A stretch of DNA of 64,000 nucleotides from Streptomyces typhae. Its GTDB lineage: Bacteria > Actinomycetota > Actinomycetes > Streptomycetales > Streptomycetaceae. A program made the position numbers and the translations under genes. The stretch is from positions 1-64,000 of the forward strand of contig NZ_WPNZ01000006.1 in NCBI RefSeq assembly GCF_009755605.1, read 5' to 3'. The notes beneath the pieces were generated by a model. It was not told where the DNA came from. It did not search any database and saw only the letters and a list, made by a program, of their open reading frames with translations. Shown here piece after piece: positions 47,767 to 56,840 of this stretch. Positions within the stretch are counted from its first letter, which is position 1. Every line of letters begins with the position of its first letter.

Positions 47767-48942
47767 TCAGGCCAGCAGCCGTGCGAGCGCGGCCAATTCG
47801 GCCTCCGGGTCGTCCGTCACTGGCTGGACCACCAGTTCGTCGACCCCCGCCTTCTCCAGGGTGTCGATCCGCTCGGCGATCTCGCTCCTGGTGCCGACCA
47901 GGCCGAACCTGTCCACCAGGGAGGGCACGATGAGCTCGCGGTCCTCCGGGGAAGGACGGCCCAGGTAGTTGCGGTAGAGCGCCTGGTGGAACCGGGGATC
48001 GGTGGGGGTGGTGCCGCGCAGCTGGAGCAGCCGGTCGACCGCCGCGGCCTCCTCCGGAGGCAGGGCGGCGTAGAAGGCGGGGTTCTCCGCTCCGAGGATC
48101 AGTGCGGCCAGCGCGATGTGCCCCATCGTGTCCTTGACCGGATCGCCGTAGCGGTCCTCGCCGTCGGCGAGAACGTGGAGGGAGGACATGAGGTACGAGC
48201 GGGTCCTCCCGGCGCTGCCCGAGCCGTCTTCAGGCGTCGCCGCCTGCGGGGCCTCCGCTTCCCGCGCATCCGCCCGCGGGGCCTCCCCTTCACGCGGCGC
48301 AGCCCGCCGGGCCTCTGCCTCCCGCGACGCAGCCCGCCGGGCCTCCGCGTCCCGCGCCGCAGCCTGCCGGGCCTGGACGATGGCGGACCAGGCCGCGGGG
48401 TCGTGCAGCCCGAAGGAGATCAGTCCCGCGCCCAGCCGCCCGGCGACCGCGGCGGCCTTCACGCCGAACGCCGCCACGACGAACTCCACCGGAGCCTCGA
48501 CGTCGACGTACGGTCCGACGTGCAGGAACCGCACGCGGCTCGACCGGTTCCCCTCGCGGTAGTCGGTCTCGCGGCCCGCGGTCAGATCCCGCAGGGCACT
48601 GGTGAACGACTCCAGCTCCGCGATCCTCGCGGGCCGCATGCCGAGGGTGCGGCGCGCCGTGTTGCCGGTGCCGACCCCGCAGACGACGCGCCCTGGGGCG
48701 AGGGCGTTGAGGCTGCTGATGGCCGCCGCCGCCGCGGGCGCGGAACGCAGGGCCGGTGAGGTGACACCGAGGCCGAGCCTGATCCGGTGGGTGGCCTTGG
48801 CGCACAGTGCGAGACTCACGAACGGATCGCCGTGGACCATCGGCGAGTCGTACACCCAGAAACTGTCGAAGCCGAGCTCTTCCGCGCGCGCGGCCAGGTG
48901 TTCCACACCCGGCCCCGCTGTCATGACGATACCGGTCCGCAT
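47767..48942 (-). CDS. LLM-class flavin-dependent oxidoreductase with decapeptide repeat insert
   Basis: The 391-residue protein has the bacterial luciferase-like TIM-barrel signatures: GIVMTAGPGVEHLAARAEEL, FDSFWVYDSPMVHGDPFVSL, RIRLGLGVTSP, LAPGRVVCGVGTGNTARRTL. It fits F420- or FMN-dependent monooxygenases; the substrate is unknown. Between residues about 197 and 236 it carries four ten-residue repeats rich in Arg/Glu/Ala, not typical of the fold and probably a surface loop. ATG 48942 has GGGGAGA about 7 bases upstream. The gene stands alone, convergent with the protease pair. Confidence 0.9.
   Translation of the reverse strand: MRTGIVMTAGPGVEHLAARAEELGFDSFWVYDSPMVHGDPFVSLALCAKATHRIRLGLGVTSPALRSAPAAAAAISSLNALAPGRVVCGVGTGNTARRTLGMRPARIAELESFTSALRDLTAGRETDYREGNRSSRVRFLHVGPYVDVEAPVEFVVAAFGVKAAAVAGRLGAGLISFGLHDPAAWSAIVQARQAAARDAEARRAASREAEARRAAPREGEAPRADAREAEAPQAATPEDGSGSAGRTRSYLMSSLHVLADGEDRYGDPVKDTMGHIALAALILGAENPAFYAALPPEEAAAVDRLLQLRGTTPTDPRFHQALYRNYLGRPSPEDRELIVPSLVDRFGLVGTRSEIAERIDTLEKAGVDELVVQPVTDDPEAELAALARLLA
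48235..48354 (-). repeat. Four in-frame 30-bp coding repeats in the LLM gene
   Basis: The repeated residues read RDAEARRAAS, REAEARRAAP, REGEAPRADA, REAEAPQAAT at 48325-48354, 48295-48324, 48265-48294 and 48235-48264. The period of 30 bp keeps frame. Confidence 0.88.
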
Positions 48943-49175
48943 GGCGACTCTCCCCGCCGTCGAGTGAGGTGGCTGCACCAATCCGGTTGCTGTTCGCTGT
49001 CGTTCCGTTGATGGCCAAGGGGCTGAGTGCGGAGGATCCGCGGGTGGTGGTCGACGAGAGTGGCCTTCCCGCCCCAGCCCGTTTCCACGCATCGGGTGCC
49101 CGTGCGCGATGTCGGCCGGTGGTCAGGCCGGTGAGAGGGAGACACCGCGTCCGTCCGTGTGCCACGCTGATCGCC

Positions 49176-49472
49176 GTGATCATACGAGTGAGTGAGGCGC
49201 GCGTACGCCCTGAACGCTTCGAGGCGTTCCGCGAAATGATCGTCTCCGCGGTACGCGAATTCCCCGCCCGCCATCCGGGCCTCGTGGACCACGAGGTACT
49301 GCTCGCGCCGCCCGACTCGCTGCTGTACGTCAGTCGTTGGCGCAGCGAGGAGGACCTGGCCGGTTACGCCGGTGAGCACTGGCGCGACCAGCCCGTGGTC
49401 CTGCCGGGCGAGGAGGAGTACCTCGTCGGGCCGCTTCAGGTACGGCACTTCGTACGCGCACCCCTGACCTGA
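49176..49472 (+). CDS. Antibiotic biosynthesis monooxygenase (ABM)-domain protein
   Basis: The 98-residue protein is a single ABM/ferredoxin-like fold: VIIRVSEARVRPERFEAFRE, HPGLVDHEVLLAPPDSLLYV, SRWRSEEDLAGYAGEHW. Such proteins act as cofactor-free monooxygenases or quinol-modifying enzymes, and many have no known substrate. GTG 49176 lacks a ribosome-binding site, so it may be leaderless. It is convergent with a VOC gene. Confidence 0.8.
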   Translation: MIIRVSEARVRPERFEAFREMIVSAVREFPARHPGLVDHEVLLAPPDSLLYVSRWRSEEDLAGYAGEHWRDQPVVLPGEEEYLVGPLQVRHFVRAPLT

Positions 49473-49557
49473 CGGACAGCCGGCAGTACTCACCTGCTCC
49501 GCGCCACCGCGGGACGGGCGGTGCGCCGCCCATGGCAACGGCGCCCTCCCGGCCTCC

Positions 49558-49998
49558 TCAGCGCAATTGCTCGGCCAGCCCGACGATGATGCCCTCCGGA
49601 CCGCGGAGGTAGCAGAGCAGATAGCTGTCCTCGAACCGGGCGATCTCGCCGACGAGTTCGCCGCCGTGCGGGCGCAGGCGGGCAACGGTGTCCTTGATGT
49701 CGTCGACGGCGAACATGACGCGGTGCGTGCCCACGATGTTGTGCGGCCGGTCGCGCGGCCCGGCGCCGGCCGCTTCGGGGCTGCGGTACTTCGCCAGCTC
49801 GAGCCGGCTGTGACCGTCCGGGGTCCGCATCATCGCGATGTCGCAGCGGACGCCGTCGAGCCCGGTGCACTGGTCGGCGAAGAGGCCCTCGACCTCTCCC
49901 CTGCCCTCCAGTTCCATCCCGAGTTCCGCGAAGAACGCGATCGCGGCATCCATGTCCTCGACGACGATGCCGACGTTGTCCATCCGCTGGATCGCCAT
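49558..49998 (-). CDS. VOC-family protein
   Basis: The 146-residue protein is one VOC/glyoxalase domain: MDNVGIVVEDMDAAIAFFAE, SRLELAKYRSP, THRVMFAVDDIKDTVARL, YLLCYLRGPEGIIVGLAEQL. The last Glu and a His are possible metal ligands. Function unknown. GGAGAG lies 6 bases before ATG 49998. A weak 6-bp hairpin at 49516-49531 follows the gene. Confidence 0.9.
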   Translation of the reverse strand: MAIQRMDNVGIVVEDMDAAIAFFAELGMELEGRGEVEGLFADQCTGLDGVRCDIAMMRTPDGHSRLELAKYRSPEAAGAGPRDRPHNIVGTHRVMFAVDDIKDTVARLRPHGGELVGEIARFEDSYLLCYLRGPEGIIVGLAEQLR

Positions 49999-50150
49999 GC
50001 TGGTCTCTCCTTCTTCTCCGCGCGGCCGGTGGTGGCTGCTGCCGTCCCTGGGACGGAGCCGGTGTCGCGTTCTCGACATCCACAGACCACCGGGATCCGA
50101 AGAAGGGATCCGCATCGCGGCTCAGCACCGACTGGCAGCAGCCCGGCGGG

Positions 50151-50462
50151 CTACGAGGCGGCCAGCGCGTGCCGGGCCACGGGCAGGACCGATCGGTCCT
50201 GGCAAGCGCGCTCATGATCCGTCCGGCTGATCTCGGTCCAGACCGCGTCGAGGGAGAGCCCGAGCGTGTCGGCGATCGCCGCGATGGTCGGGAAGGCCGG
50301 GGTGGCCACACGGCCGGATTCGATCTTCCGGAGCGTCTCCGGCGAGATGCCGGAGGCGAGAGCGACGTCGAGCATCGAGCGGTGCCCCCGTGCCCTGCGG
50401 AGCAGGGCGCCGAGGCGCTGCCCGCGTTCGACCTCGGCGGGGGTGAGTGGCAACCTGACCAT
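50151..50462 (-). CDS. XRE-family regulator
   Basis: The 103-residue protein is one helix-turn-helix: LGALLRRARGHRSMLDVALA, SGISPETLRKIESGRVATPA, FPTIAAIADTLGLSLDAVW. It is divergent from a methionine aminopeptidase gene with an inverted repeat between them, and probably controls both. A short C-terminal tail has one Cys. No ligand domain is present. Confidence 0.88.
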   Translation of the reverse strand: MVRLPLTPAEVERGQRLGALLRRARGHRSMLDVALASGISPETLRKIESGRVATPAFPTIAAIADTLGLSLDAVWTEISRTDHERACQDRSVLPVARHALAAS

Positions 50463-50474
50463 GCCCCCATTCTA

Positions 50475-50498
50475 ATACCGGTACAGTTAGACCGGTAT
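50475..50498. promoter_or_regulatory. Operator-like inverted and direct repeat between XRE and map
   Basis: ATACCGGT (50475-50482) and ACCGGTAT (50491-50498) are perfect inverted arms with an 8-base centre. The same stretch is also a direct repeat of ACCGGTACAGTTA / ACCGGTATAGTTA. It lies 13 bases upstream of the XRE start and 29 bases before the aminopeptidase start. Confidence 0.6.
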
Positions 50499-50526
50499 AG
50501 TTATTGGCACCAGATGAGGGGCCCTC

Positions 50527-51303
50527 ATGATCGAGATCTTGAACTCCACCCGGCTCGACCGGGCGAAGGTGACCGGAGCGCTGGTCGGCGACATCCTGCA
50601 CACGCTGAAGCGGCGCAGCACGGTCGGCACGAACCTGCTGGACATCGACCAGTGGGCCAAGGAAATGATCACCGATGCGGGTGCGCAGTCCTGCTACGTC
50701 GACTATGCGCCGTCCTTCGGCCGCGGCCCGTTCGGCCACTACATCTGTACGGCCGTCAACGATGCCGTGCTCCACGGGCGGCCCCACAACTACACGCTGG
50801 CCGACGGCGACCTCCTGACCCTGGACCTCGCCGTCTCCACGCGCGGAGTGGCGGCGGACGCCGCGATCAGCTTCCTCGTGGGCGAGGCCCGGCCCGCACA
50901 GAGCGTCGCGATGATCGAGACGACCGAACGCGCGCTCGCCGCGGGTATCGCCGCCGCCCGCCCGGGGGCGCGCATCGGTGACCTCTCCCACGCCATCGGC
51001 ACCGTACTCAGCGAAGCCGGCTACCCCATCAACCTGGAGTTCGGCGGTCACGGCATCGGCTCGACCATGCACCAGGACCCGCACGTCGCGAACAACGGCC
51101 GACCCGGCCGCGGATACAAGCTGCGCCCGGGACTGCTGCTCGCGCTGGAGCCCTGGGTCATGGCAGACACCGCCCAGCTCGTCACCGACGCCGACGGCTG
51201 GACGCTGCGCAGCGCGACGGGCTGCCGGACGGCACACACCGAGCACACCATCGCCATCACCGACGACGGCGCCGACATCCTCACCCTGCCGACGCAGGCA
51301 TGA
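50527..51303 (+). CDS. map: Methionine aminopeptidase, type I
   Basis: The 258-residue cytoplasmic enzyme removes N-terminal Met. All key residues are visible: His in NDAVLHGRP, metal ligands Asp in LLTLDLAVS and Asp in GVAADAAISF, His in GGHGIGSTMHQDPHV, Glu in LALEPWV and Glu in AHTEHTIAI. Streptomyces genomes carry several map genes. This one is isolated from ribosomal genes and divergent from a dedicated XRE regulator, so it is likely a conditional paralog. There is only GAGGGG-type purine sequence before ATG 50527. Confidence 0.92.
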   Translation: MIEILNSTRLDRAKVTGALVGDILHTLKRRSTVGTNLLDIDQWAKEMITDAGAQSCYVDYAPSFGRGPFGHYICTAVNDAVLHGRPHNYTLADGDLLTLDLAVSTRGVAADAAISFLVGEARPAQSVAMIETTERALAAGIAAARPGARIGDLSHAIGTVLSEAGYPINLEFGGHGIGSTMHQDPHVANNGRPGRGYKLRPGLLLALEPWVMADTAQLVTDADGWTLRSATGCRTAHTEHTIAITDDGADILTLPTQA

Positions 51304-51396
51304 CCACCAAGGATGGCCGCACCCGCGGCAAGCCGGCCCCCACGAACGTCCACGCAACGGATACTCCTGCCCAGGTTGGCGGAACGGTGTGGACAG

Positions 51397-52284
51397 TCAG
51401 TCACGCGCCGCTTCCGTCGCACGGGCAGCGGCATCTTGCCGGCGTTGCAGTTCCCGCCAGCCGGCGAGGACATGCGCGTGCTTGTCCAGCCATGATTGCT
51501 GCGCCACGGCGAGCGTGGCGTAGGCGACGGGCAGATAGCCCGTTCGGCGTTTACAGCGCACATCCGCCCGCGTGGCGGAATGCTTGCGCACATCCACGTT
51601 CCGAGGCAGCTGTTGCAGCAGTTGGACAGGGTTCTTCGCCTTGACCCCGTCCTTGCGGACGCACTGTCGCCACCGCTCGTTCGCGGCGACGAACTCACGG
51701 TCCTGCGCCAGCTGTTCCCGCGACGCCTTCTCCCCCTCGCCCAGAAGCAGCCGAAGCCGCATGTGCCGTTTCCGTCCGTCGCCGAGCAGGCGGGTCTCCG
51801 CCTGCGCCTGACAGCCGGTAGCCGGCGCGGTCACCTCGTACAGTCTCCCCCGTACCGAGATCCGCCGGTCACGGTCGCCGTAGAGCGCCCGTCCGAAGGC
51901 CTTGCTCTGCGGCTTCTCGGCGGGTTCCGCTTCCTTAATGATTCGGCCCGGGTCGGACGGAGTGAGCGATTCGAGGCCGAAGGGAATCGCACGTGCCGCT
52001 GTCCCCTTCACGAGTGGCGCAGGCGTATAGCGGAATCCGAGTCTGGTCATACAGGCAGCGGTTAGGTGCCGCCGAGCACGCTCGATTCTCTCGTCCGCCG
52101 CGGTCCGCGTGTAGAGGATGTCGTGGAACGGCAGGCGTCTGCTCAGTGCCTCCGTGTCCGGCGCCCCACCCGGCCACGATTCCCGCGATTCCCCAGCCCG
52201 GTCGGTGGACATGCAGGTGACCGCTCCGGCCAGCAGTACGAGTGTGAGTACGGCCAACGAGAGGGCCCTGGCGTGTCGCGACAT
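51397..52284 (-). CDS. Secreted hypothetical protein
   Basis: The 295-residue protein has a signal peptide (basic start, then LSLAVLTLVLLAGAVTCMS, possibly a lipobox-like Cys). The exported part is hydrophilic, rich in Arg/Gln/Glu, with paired cysteines in CMTRLGFRY, TGCQAQAE, WRQCVRKDG and VRCKRRTG that could form two disulfides. I know no matching family with confidence. GGGGGG lies 4 bases before ATG 52284. It is downstream of the I36-like gene's terminator. Confidence 0.7.
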   Translation of the reverse strand: MSRHARALSLAVLTLVLLAGAVTCMSTDRAGESRESWPGGAPDTEALSRRLPFHDILYTRTAADERIERARRHLTAACMTRLGFRYTPAPLVKGTAARAIPFGLESLTPSDPGRIIKEAEPAEKPQSKAFGRALYGDRDRRISVRGRLYEVTAPATGCQAQAETRLLGDGRKRHMRLRLLLGEGEKASREQLAQDREFVAANERWRQCVRKDGVKAKNPVQLLQQLPRNVDVRKHSATRADVRCKRRTGYLPVAYATLAVAQQSWLDKHAHVLAGWRELQRRQDAAARATEAARD

Positions 52285-52301
52285 CTTTCCCCCCTGAGTC
52301 A

Positions 52302-52334
52302 GGCCCGGCGTCACTGCGTACGTGACACCGGGCC
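52302..52334 (-). terminator. Terminator after the I36-like gene
   Basis: Arms 52302-52314 and 52322-52334 pair over 13 bases with one G-U; the loop is 7 nt. It lies 40 bases past the stop of the minus-strand I36-like gene. Confidence 0.65.
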
Positions 52335-52373
52335 GTGGTCGTCGGATCGCTCCGGCGGACCGGATTCAGCCGA

Positions 52374-52823
52374 TCAGTAGCAGTCGACCGATGTCGTACC
52401 GCGCACCCTCAGTGAGCTCGCCCTGTCCTGGTGAGCGTCCTTCAGGTAGTCGACCGTGCGACCGGGGTTCACACAGAAGATGAAGCCCTCCCAGTCGGTG
52501 CCGACGCCGGTGTAGTAGTGGCTTTCGTAGCCGCCGCTGCTGGAGTTGCTCACGGACACCACGTTGTTGTGCACGGTCTGACCGCCCCCTGCGCGTCCGG
52601 TCAGCTGGTTGAACGTGTCATTGCGGAAGTCGGAGTCCGTGTTGAAGTACGAGTGCCGGGCGGAGTCGTCTATGCCCAGGTAGAAGACGCAGTGGTACCC
52701 CGAAGCACAGTTCTCCCCCGCCGATGCCGGCGCCGCGCCGAACGCGACGGTTCCCGCCGCGACCAAGGCAGTCAGCCCGGTGGCGACGGCGAGCCTCTTC
52801 CGTAAGCCAGTACGTCTGGTCAT
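52374..52823 (-). CDS. Secreted I36-type peptidase-inhibitor-like protein
   Basis: The 149-residue protein has a Tat/Sec-type signal (RLAVATGLTALVAAGTVAFG, then ASAGENC). The mature 110 residues show the pattern of family I36 / spore-associated small secreted proteins: a Cys-rich strand (CASGYHCVFYLGIDDS), SYFNTDSDFRNDTFNQ, and C-terminal VDYLKDAHQDRASSL. Cys pairs suggest disulfides. It may inhibit a secreted protease, possibly one like those at 44.8-47.5 kb, but there is no direct evidence. ATG 52823 is the start of the signal. Confidence 0.8.
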   Translation of the reverse strand: MTRRTGLRKRLAVATGLTALVAAGTVAFGAAPASAGENCASGYHCVFYLGIDDSARHSYFNTDSDFRNDTFNQLTGRAGGGQTVHNNVVSVSNSSSGGYESHYYTGVGTDWEGFIFCVNPGRTVDYLKDAHQDRASSLRVRGTTSVDCY

Positions 52824-53649
52824 GTTCCCAACCCACTCTCCTGTCGGTTTTTGCGAAAGCGCGCAGAAGAAGCTGTACGAAGCGCGCCCCATCCAGGCAA
52901 GATCACCGTTCAGGAGCCGCAAGTCTCTCCTTTGCGCCGGTGTGCCGAAGTACCGATGTGCCGGAACGAGAGGGAGTCAACACCAGCGCGCTCACCAGAT
53001 GGCTTCTACGCGCTGTCCGCCCGATGGACGCGCCCACAGTAAGTCCCGCCCGTCCAAACGGCGTGGTCAGCTCCTTCGCGTGGCCACGCCGAAAGTGCGC
53101 AGTCGGACCTTCGGCCGGACTCTTCATCGGCAGAGACAGCGGTGACGGAATTCCGGTGGCTGGCTGCCAGCGATTGCGCCGTACGAGGTGTGTGAGTGCC
53201 GTGGTAGTTGTTCCAACGGGTGTTCACGGCCCGGAACGGCCTCGCGACTCAGCGCACATCCACCACCTGCCCCACCCACTGTCGACCACGGTTGCCCATG
53301 GCCTCGCGCCATGCGTGCTGGGCCCTGATGAATGAGCTGCCGTCGCTTCCTGCATGGGCATGGTTCTCCTTGCTTCGATCTGCCGACACCCGGTGCCTGC
53401 CTGATGTGATGCGCGTTCCTGCTGCGCCTTGCCTTCGGCGTCTGCCAGCGATCCGCTCGCCGACAGACAGCAGTTCACCGGCTGTCGAGTTGTTGAGCAG
53501 GCCCCTTTCGCCGCATTCATCAACTCAGGGAGTGATGGGCGACTCTGGGAGTGGTGGGCTAGAAGCGGCTCTTGCCGCGCCTTCGTTCCCGTTCATAGCC
53601 TGGCTCGCGCATGCGGCAGCCGTGACGGCATCCAGGGGGAGCGCATCCG
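52824..53649. other. Gene-poor stretch before the decayed nSTAND gene
   Basis: No frame here shows a recognisable domain and codon use is mixed. No repeat or RNA was found. It may be debris from older rearrangement. Confidence 0.5.
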
Positions 53650-55020
53650 ATGGGTCGACCGGAAACGTCTCTGGACCCGGGCGCGGGACCAGTGCAGAAT
53701 TTCGCGCACGCGTTACGGCAACTACGTCAGGACGCGGGCAGCCCTACGTACCGTCAGATGGCGCGCACCGCAAAACTACTCGGCGACGTCCCTCTCGCAG
53801 GCTGCCGCCGGCACGCACCTCCCCTCCCTCGCGGTCGCCCTGGCATACGTCCGCGCTTGTGGCGGAACCGAGCCGGACTGGGAACGCCGGTGGCAGGAAG
53901 CCCACGAGGCGAGCGTGCTCGCGGAACCACGCGATGCCACGATGCAACCGCCCTACCAAGGCCTGGCACGGTCCGAACCGGGCGATCACGACCGGTTCTT
54001 CGGGCGCGACACCCTGGTGGCGGACGTCCGGTCCCTGGTTGCGACACATCGGTTCGCAGCGGTGCTGGGCCCCTCCGGAAGCGGCAAGTCCTCACTGCTA
54101 CGTGCTGGGCTGATCCCCGCGCTGCGGAACAAGACAGGCAGCTTGGCGGCGATCCGCATCCTCACCCCGGGCTCTCACCCGTCAAGCACCCACACCCGGG
54201 CCTTGGAGCCTGCCGACGGCGACGGTGACACGTCGTCGTCATCGACCAGTTCGAGGAAGTCTTCACCCTGTGCGCCGATCCGGAAGAACGTGCCGGATTC
54301 ATCGAGCAGTTGCTCACAGCCCGTGATCCGGCCAGCAGGCTGCGCATCGTGATCGCCGTGCGGGCCGACTTCTACGGTCACTGCGCCGAACACCGCGCCC
54401 TGGCCGACGCGCTGACCGCAGCCACCCTCCTTGTCGGCCCGATGAATCCGGCGGAACTGCGAGCGGCCATCATCAAACCGGCCCAGGCGGCCGGGCTGAT
54501 CGTGGAGCGCGACCTGACCGCGCAGTTGATCAGCGAAAGCAAGGATGAGCCGGGCGGGCTGCCACTGTTGTCACACGTGCTTCTGGAAACCTGGCGCCGC
54601 AGCCGTGGACGAGCCCTGACGAAGAAGGCCTACGAGGCGGCAGGCGGCCTGCACGGAGCGATCGCCCAGACCGCCGAGACCCTCTACACACAGCTCACCG
54701 CTGCGCAGGCGGATCTGGCCCGGACGTTGCTGCTCCGCCTCATCTCACCGGGCGACGGTTCTCAGGACACCCGCCGCCCCGTTCTCCGTTCCGAGCTCGA
54801 CCTGGTCGAGGGCTCGGACGAGGTCGGTCAGGTCACGGACCGCTTGGTGCGGGCCCGCTTGATCACCATGGACGAGGACACCGTGGAACTCGCCCACGAG
54901 GCGCTCATCTCCGGCTGGCCTCGCCTGCACGCCTGCACGCCTGGGCGGCCGAGCGGGCGCGGGACTTCCGCGCAAGGAATGGAGGGCGTACCTGCCCGAC
55001 ACGCCCTACCGTTCCACATG
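53650..55020 (+). pseudogene. XRE-nSTAND NTPase, multiply frameshifted and truncated
   Basis: ATG 53650 has GGGGGAG 8 bases upstream and starts an N-terminal HTH (FAHALRQLRQDAGSPTYRQM) with a TTA Leu codon at 53713. An extra A in an A-run near 53777 shifts the frame; the protein resumes as SLSQAAAGTHLPSLAVALAY, then RFFGRDTLVADV and Walker A VLGPSGSGKSSLLRAGL. A second shift near 54220 leads to Walker B VVVIDQFEEVFTL and the nSTAND1 helical part (IVIAVRADFYGHCAEH, GGLPLLSHVLLETW, ELAHEALISGWPRL). A third shift near 54935, at an 8-bp duplication, ends similarity. The WD40 repeats usual at the C-terminus are absent. Full-length relatives are signalling or defence-type NTPases. Confidence 0.85.
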
Positions 55021-55198
55021 CTGAAAGGTTGGCCCGCTCCTGCCTCCCGCGTCGGGTACGGGGATCCGGTTGAGCGCGAGCCGTATGCGAGTCCTGCTGG
55101 TCAACGTGGCATGGGGGATGCGGGAGAGGGCGAGCTGGTCCCGGGGCCCCTGGGGCGGGAGACACCCGCGTGAACCAGTAGGCACCAAGGAGGCATCC

Positions 55199-55432
55199 AT
55201 GCTCATGGCACACCCGGCCGTGTTGAAGGACCTGGTCGAGCAGTACGAGACGCTGCGCACCCTGCACGCCGAAACGGGCACCGACCAAGCCCGTCGGCGC
55301 ATGGACGACGCCGCTTACACCCTGTGCGTGTCCACCGGCACCCGCGATGTCGACACCGCGCTCAGCGCCGCCTATCAGCGGCTCCCTGGTCCGGGGGGCC
55401 GAACCAGGTGGCAAGGGCAGTGGCAAGGGTGA
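55199..55432 (+). CDS. DUF5133 protein
   Basis: The 77-residue protein matches DUF5133: MAHPAVLKDLVEQYETLRTL and ARRRMDDAAYTLCVSTGTRD, a small helical protein confined to streptomycetes, often near regulators or biosynthetic genes. Function unknown. AAGGAGG is 5 bases before ATG 55199. The last 25 codons run antisense into the end of the FAD monooxygenase gene (71-base overlap), so its C-terminus may be non-native. Confidence 0.85.
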   Translation: MLMAHPAVLKDLVEQYETLRTLHAETGTDQARRRMDDAAYTLCVSTGTRDVDTALSAAYQRLPGPGGRTRWQGQWQG

Positions 55433-56840
55433 CCGTTGATTGCGGGTCCGGCGTGGTGGAGATCCATGCGGTGTGCCCGTCGGGGCGGATCAGCAGTCCT
55501 TGGAGTTCGGGGTGGGCGGGGCAGTGGACGCGGTAGGTGTCCACGTTGTTCGCCCAGCCCTCGGGCAGGGTGTGGGAGCCGTGGTGGAGGAGGACGGGAC
55601 GGCCGGGGGTGAGCAGTTCGGCGATGCTGGTGTGCTCGTCGCCGATGGTCAGCTCCAGGTTCGGGGTGAGCCTGCCCAGCCAGGGGTGGGTGCCGGGGAC
55701 CTTCGGGTCGTACCGGGTGTCCAGGCCGGTGATCAGCTCGGTCAGGTAGGTGCCGACCGGTGCCAGGCCGATGAGTTCGGTGAACAGGTCCCGTGGCGGG
55801 GCGAGCCGGGGATCGCGGCGGGCGAGCAGCGTCTGCGCACGGGTGGTGCGCAGCACCCGTGCCCCGGCCGGGTGGCGTTCCTGGTGGTAGCTGGCGAGCA
55901 GACCCTCCGGTGCGTGTCCGCGTACGGTCGCCGCCAGTTTCCAGCCGAGGTTGACGGCGTCCGCCAGCGCCGCGTTCACCCCCACGGCCCCTGCGGGAGG
56001 GTGGATGTGCGCGGCGTCGCCGGCCAGCATGACCCGGCCGACGACATAGTGGTCGGCCTGCCGGGCGGCGTCGGAGAACCTGGTGAGCCAGCGCGGCTCG
56101 CGCAGGGCCACGGGGCGGCCGAGTGCCTGGTTCAACAGGTGCTGGAAGTAGTCCAGTCGCACCGGCTGGTCGCGGTCCGGGGGCGGTGTCGGCTCGTCGA
56201 GCACGATGCGTACGTGACCGGGCCGCGGGATGACGAACACCGAGCCCCGCTCGCCCTCGCTGCGGCCGGGCAGCAAGGTGGCCGGGTCGGCCAGTTCCAC
56301 GTCCGCCAGGAGGCCGAACGCGGTCGCCTCCGTGCCGGGGAAGCCGATTCCGGCGTGTTTGCGGACGGTGCTGCGGCTGCCGTCGCAGCCCACGAGGTAC
56401 TGCGCCCGCCATTTCGTACGACGGCCGCCGCTCCGCACGGCCACGTCCACCCCGTCGCCGTCCTGGACGAGGCCGACGACCTCGTGCCCCCAGGCCACGG
56501 GCACACCCAGTGCGGCCAGCCGCTCCTCAAGGAGTTCTTCGACGCGGGTCTGCGCGATGCCGAGCAGACAGGGGTGATCGGTGTCCATCGCGGTCAGGTC
56601 CAGCGGCCGATCCGGGTCGGCGAACATCGCGTAGGGCACCGTCGGGCCTTCAGCCAGGAAACGGTCCGCGAGGCCGCGTCGGTCCAGGAGTTCGAGACTG
56701 CGTGCGTTGAGGGTGAACCCCCGGCACACCGGCGAACGGTGCGGCGACCGGTCCACCACCTTCACCTCGACGCCCGCCAGGGCCAGTTCGGCGGCCACCA
56801 TCAACCCGACCGGCCCGGCACCGGCCACCACGACCTGCAT
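55362..56840 (-). CDS. FAD-dependent aromatic monooxygenase
   Basis: The 492-residue protein is a group A flavoprotein hydroxylase of the rifampicin/tetracenomycin-oxygenase type. FAD motifs are QVVVAGAGPVGLMVAAELAL, the DG motif in YLVGCDGSRSTVRKHAGI, and GRVMLAGDAAHIHPPAGAVG. A thioredoxin-like C-terminal domain follows. Such enzymes hydroxylate polyketides or inactivate drugs with NAD(P)H and O2. The ATG overlaps the PadR stop by one base, so the pair is translationally coupled and the regulator probably senses the substrate. GGGAGG precedes the start. Confidence 0.92.
   Translation of the reverse strand: MQVVVAGAGPVGLMVAAELALAGVEVKVVDRSPHRSPVCRGFTLNARSLELLDRRGLADRFLAEGPTVPYAMFADPDRPLDLTAMDTDHPCLLGIAQTRVEELLEERLAALGVPVAWGHEVVGLVQDGDGVDVAVRSGGRRTKWRAQYLVGCDGSRSTVRKHAGIGFPGTEATAFGLLADVELADPATLLPGRSEGERGSVFVIPRPGHVRIVLDEPTPPPDRDQPVRLDYFQHLLNQALGRPVALREPRWLTRFSDAARQADHYVVGRVMLAGDAAHIHPPAGAVGVNAALADAVNLGWKLAATVRGHAPEGLLASYHQERHPAGARVLRTTRAQTLLARRDPRLAPPRDLFTELIGLAPVGTYLTELITGLDTRYDPKVPGTHPWLGRLTPNLELTIGDEHTSIAELLTPGRPVLLHHGSHTLPEGWANNVDTYRVHCPAHPELQGLLIRPDGHTAWISTTPDPQSTVTLATALATWFGPPDQGAADRRR

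Noticed and set aside
52824..53649. Insertion sequence remnant before the nSTAND gene
   Set aside because: No transposase motif or terminal inverted repeat could be found.
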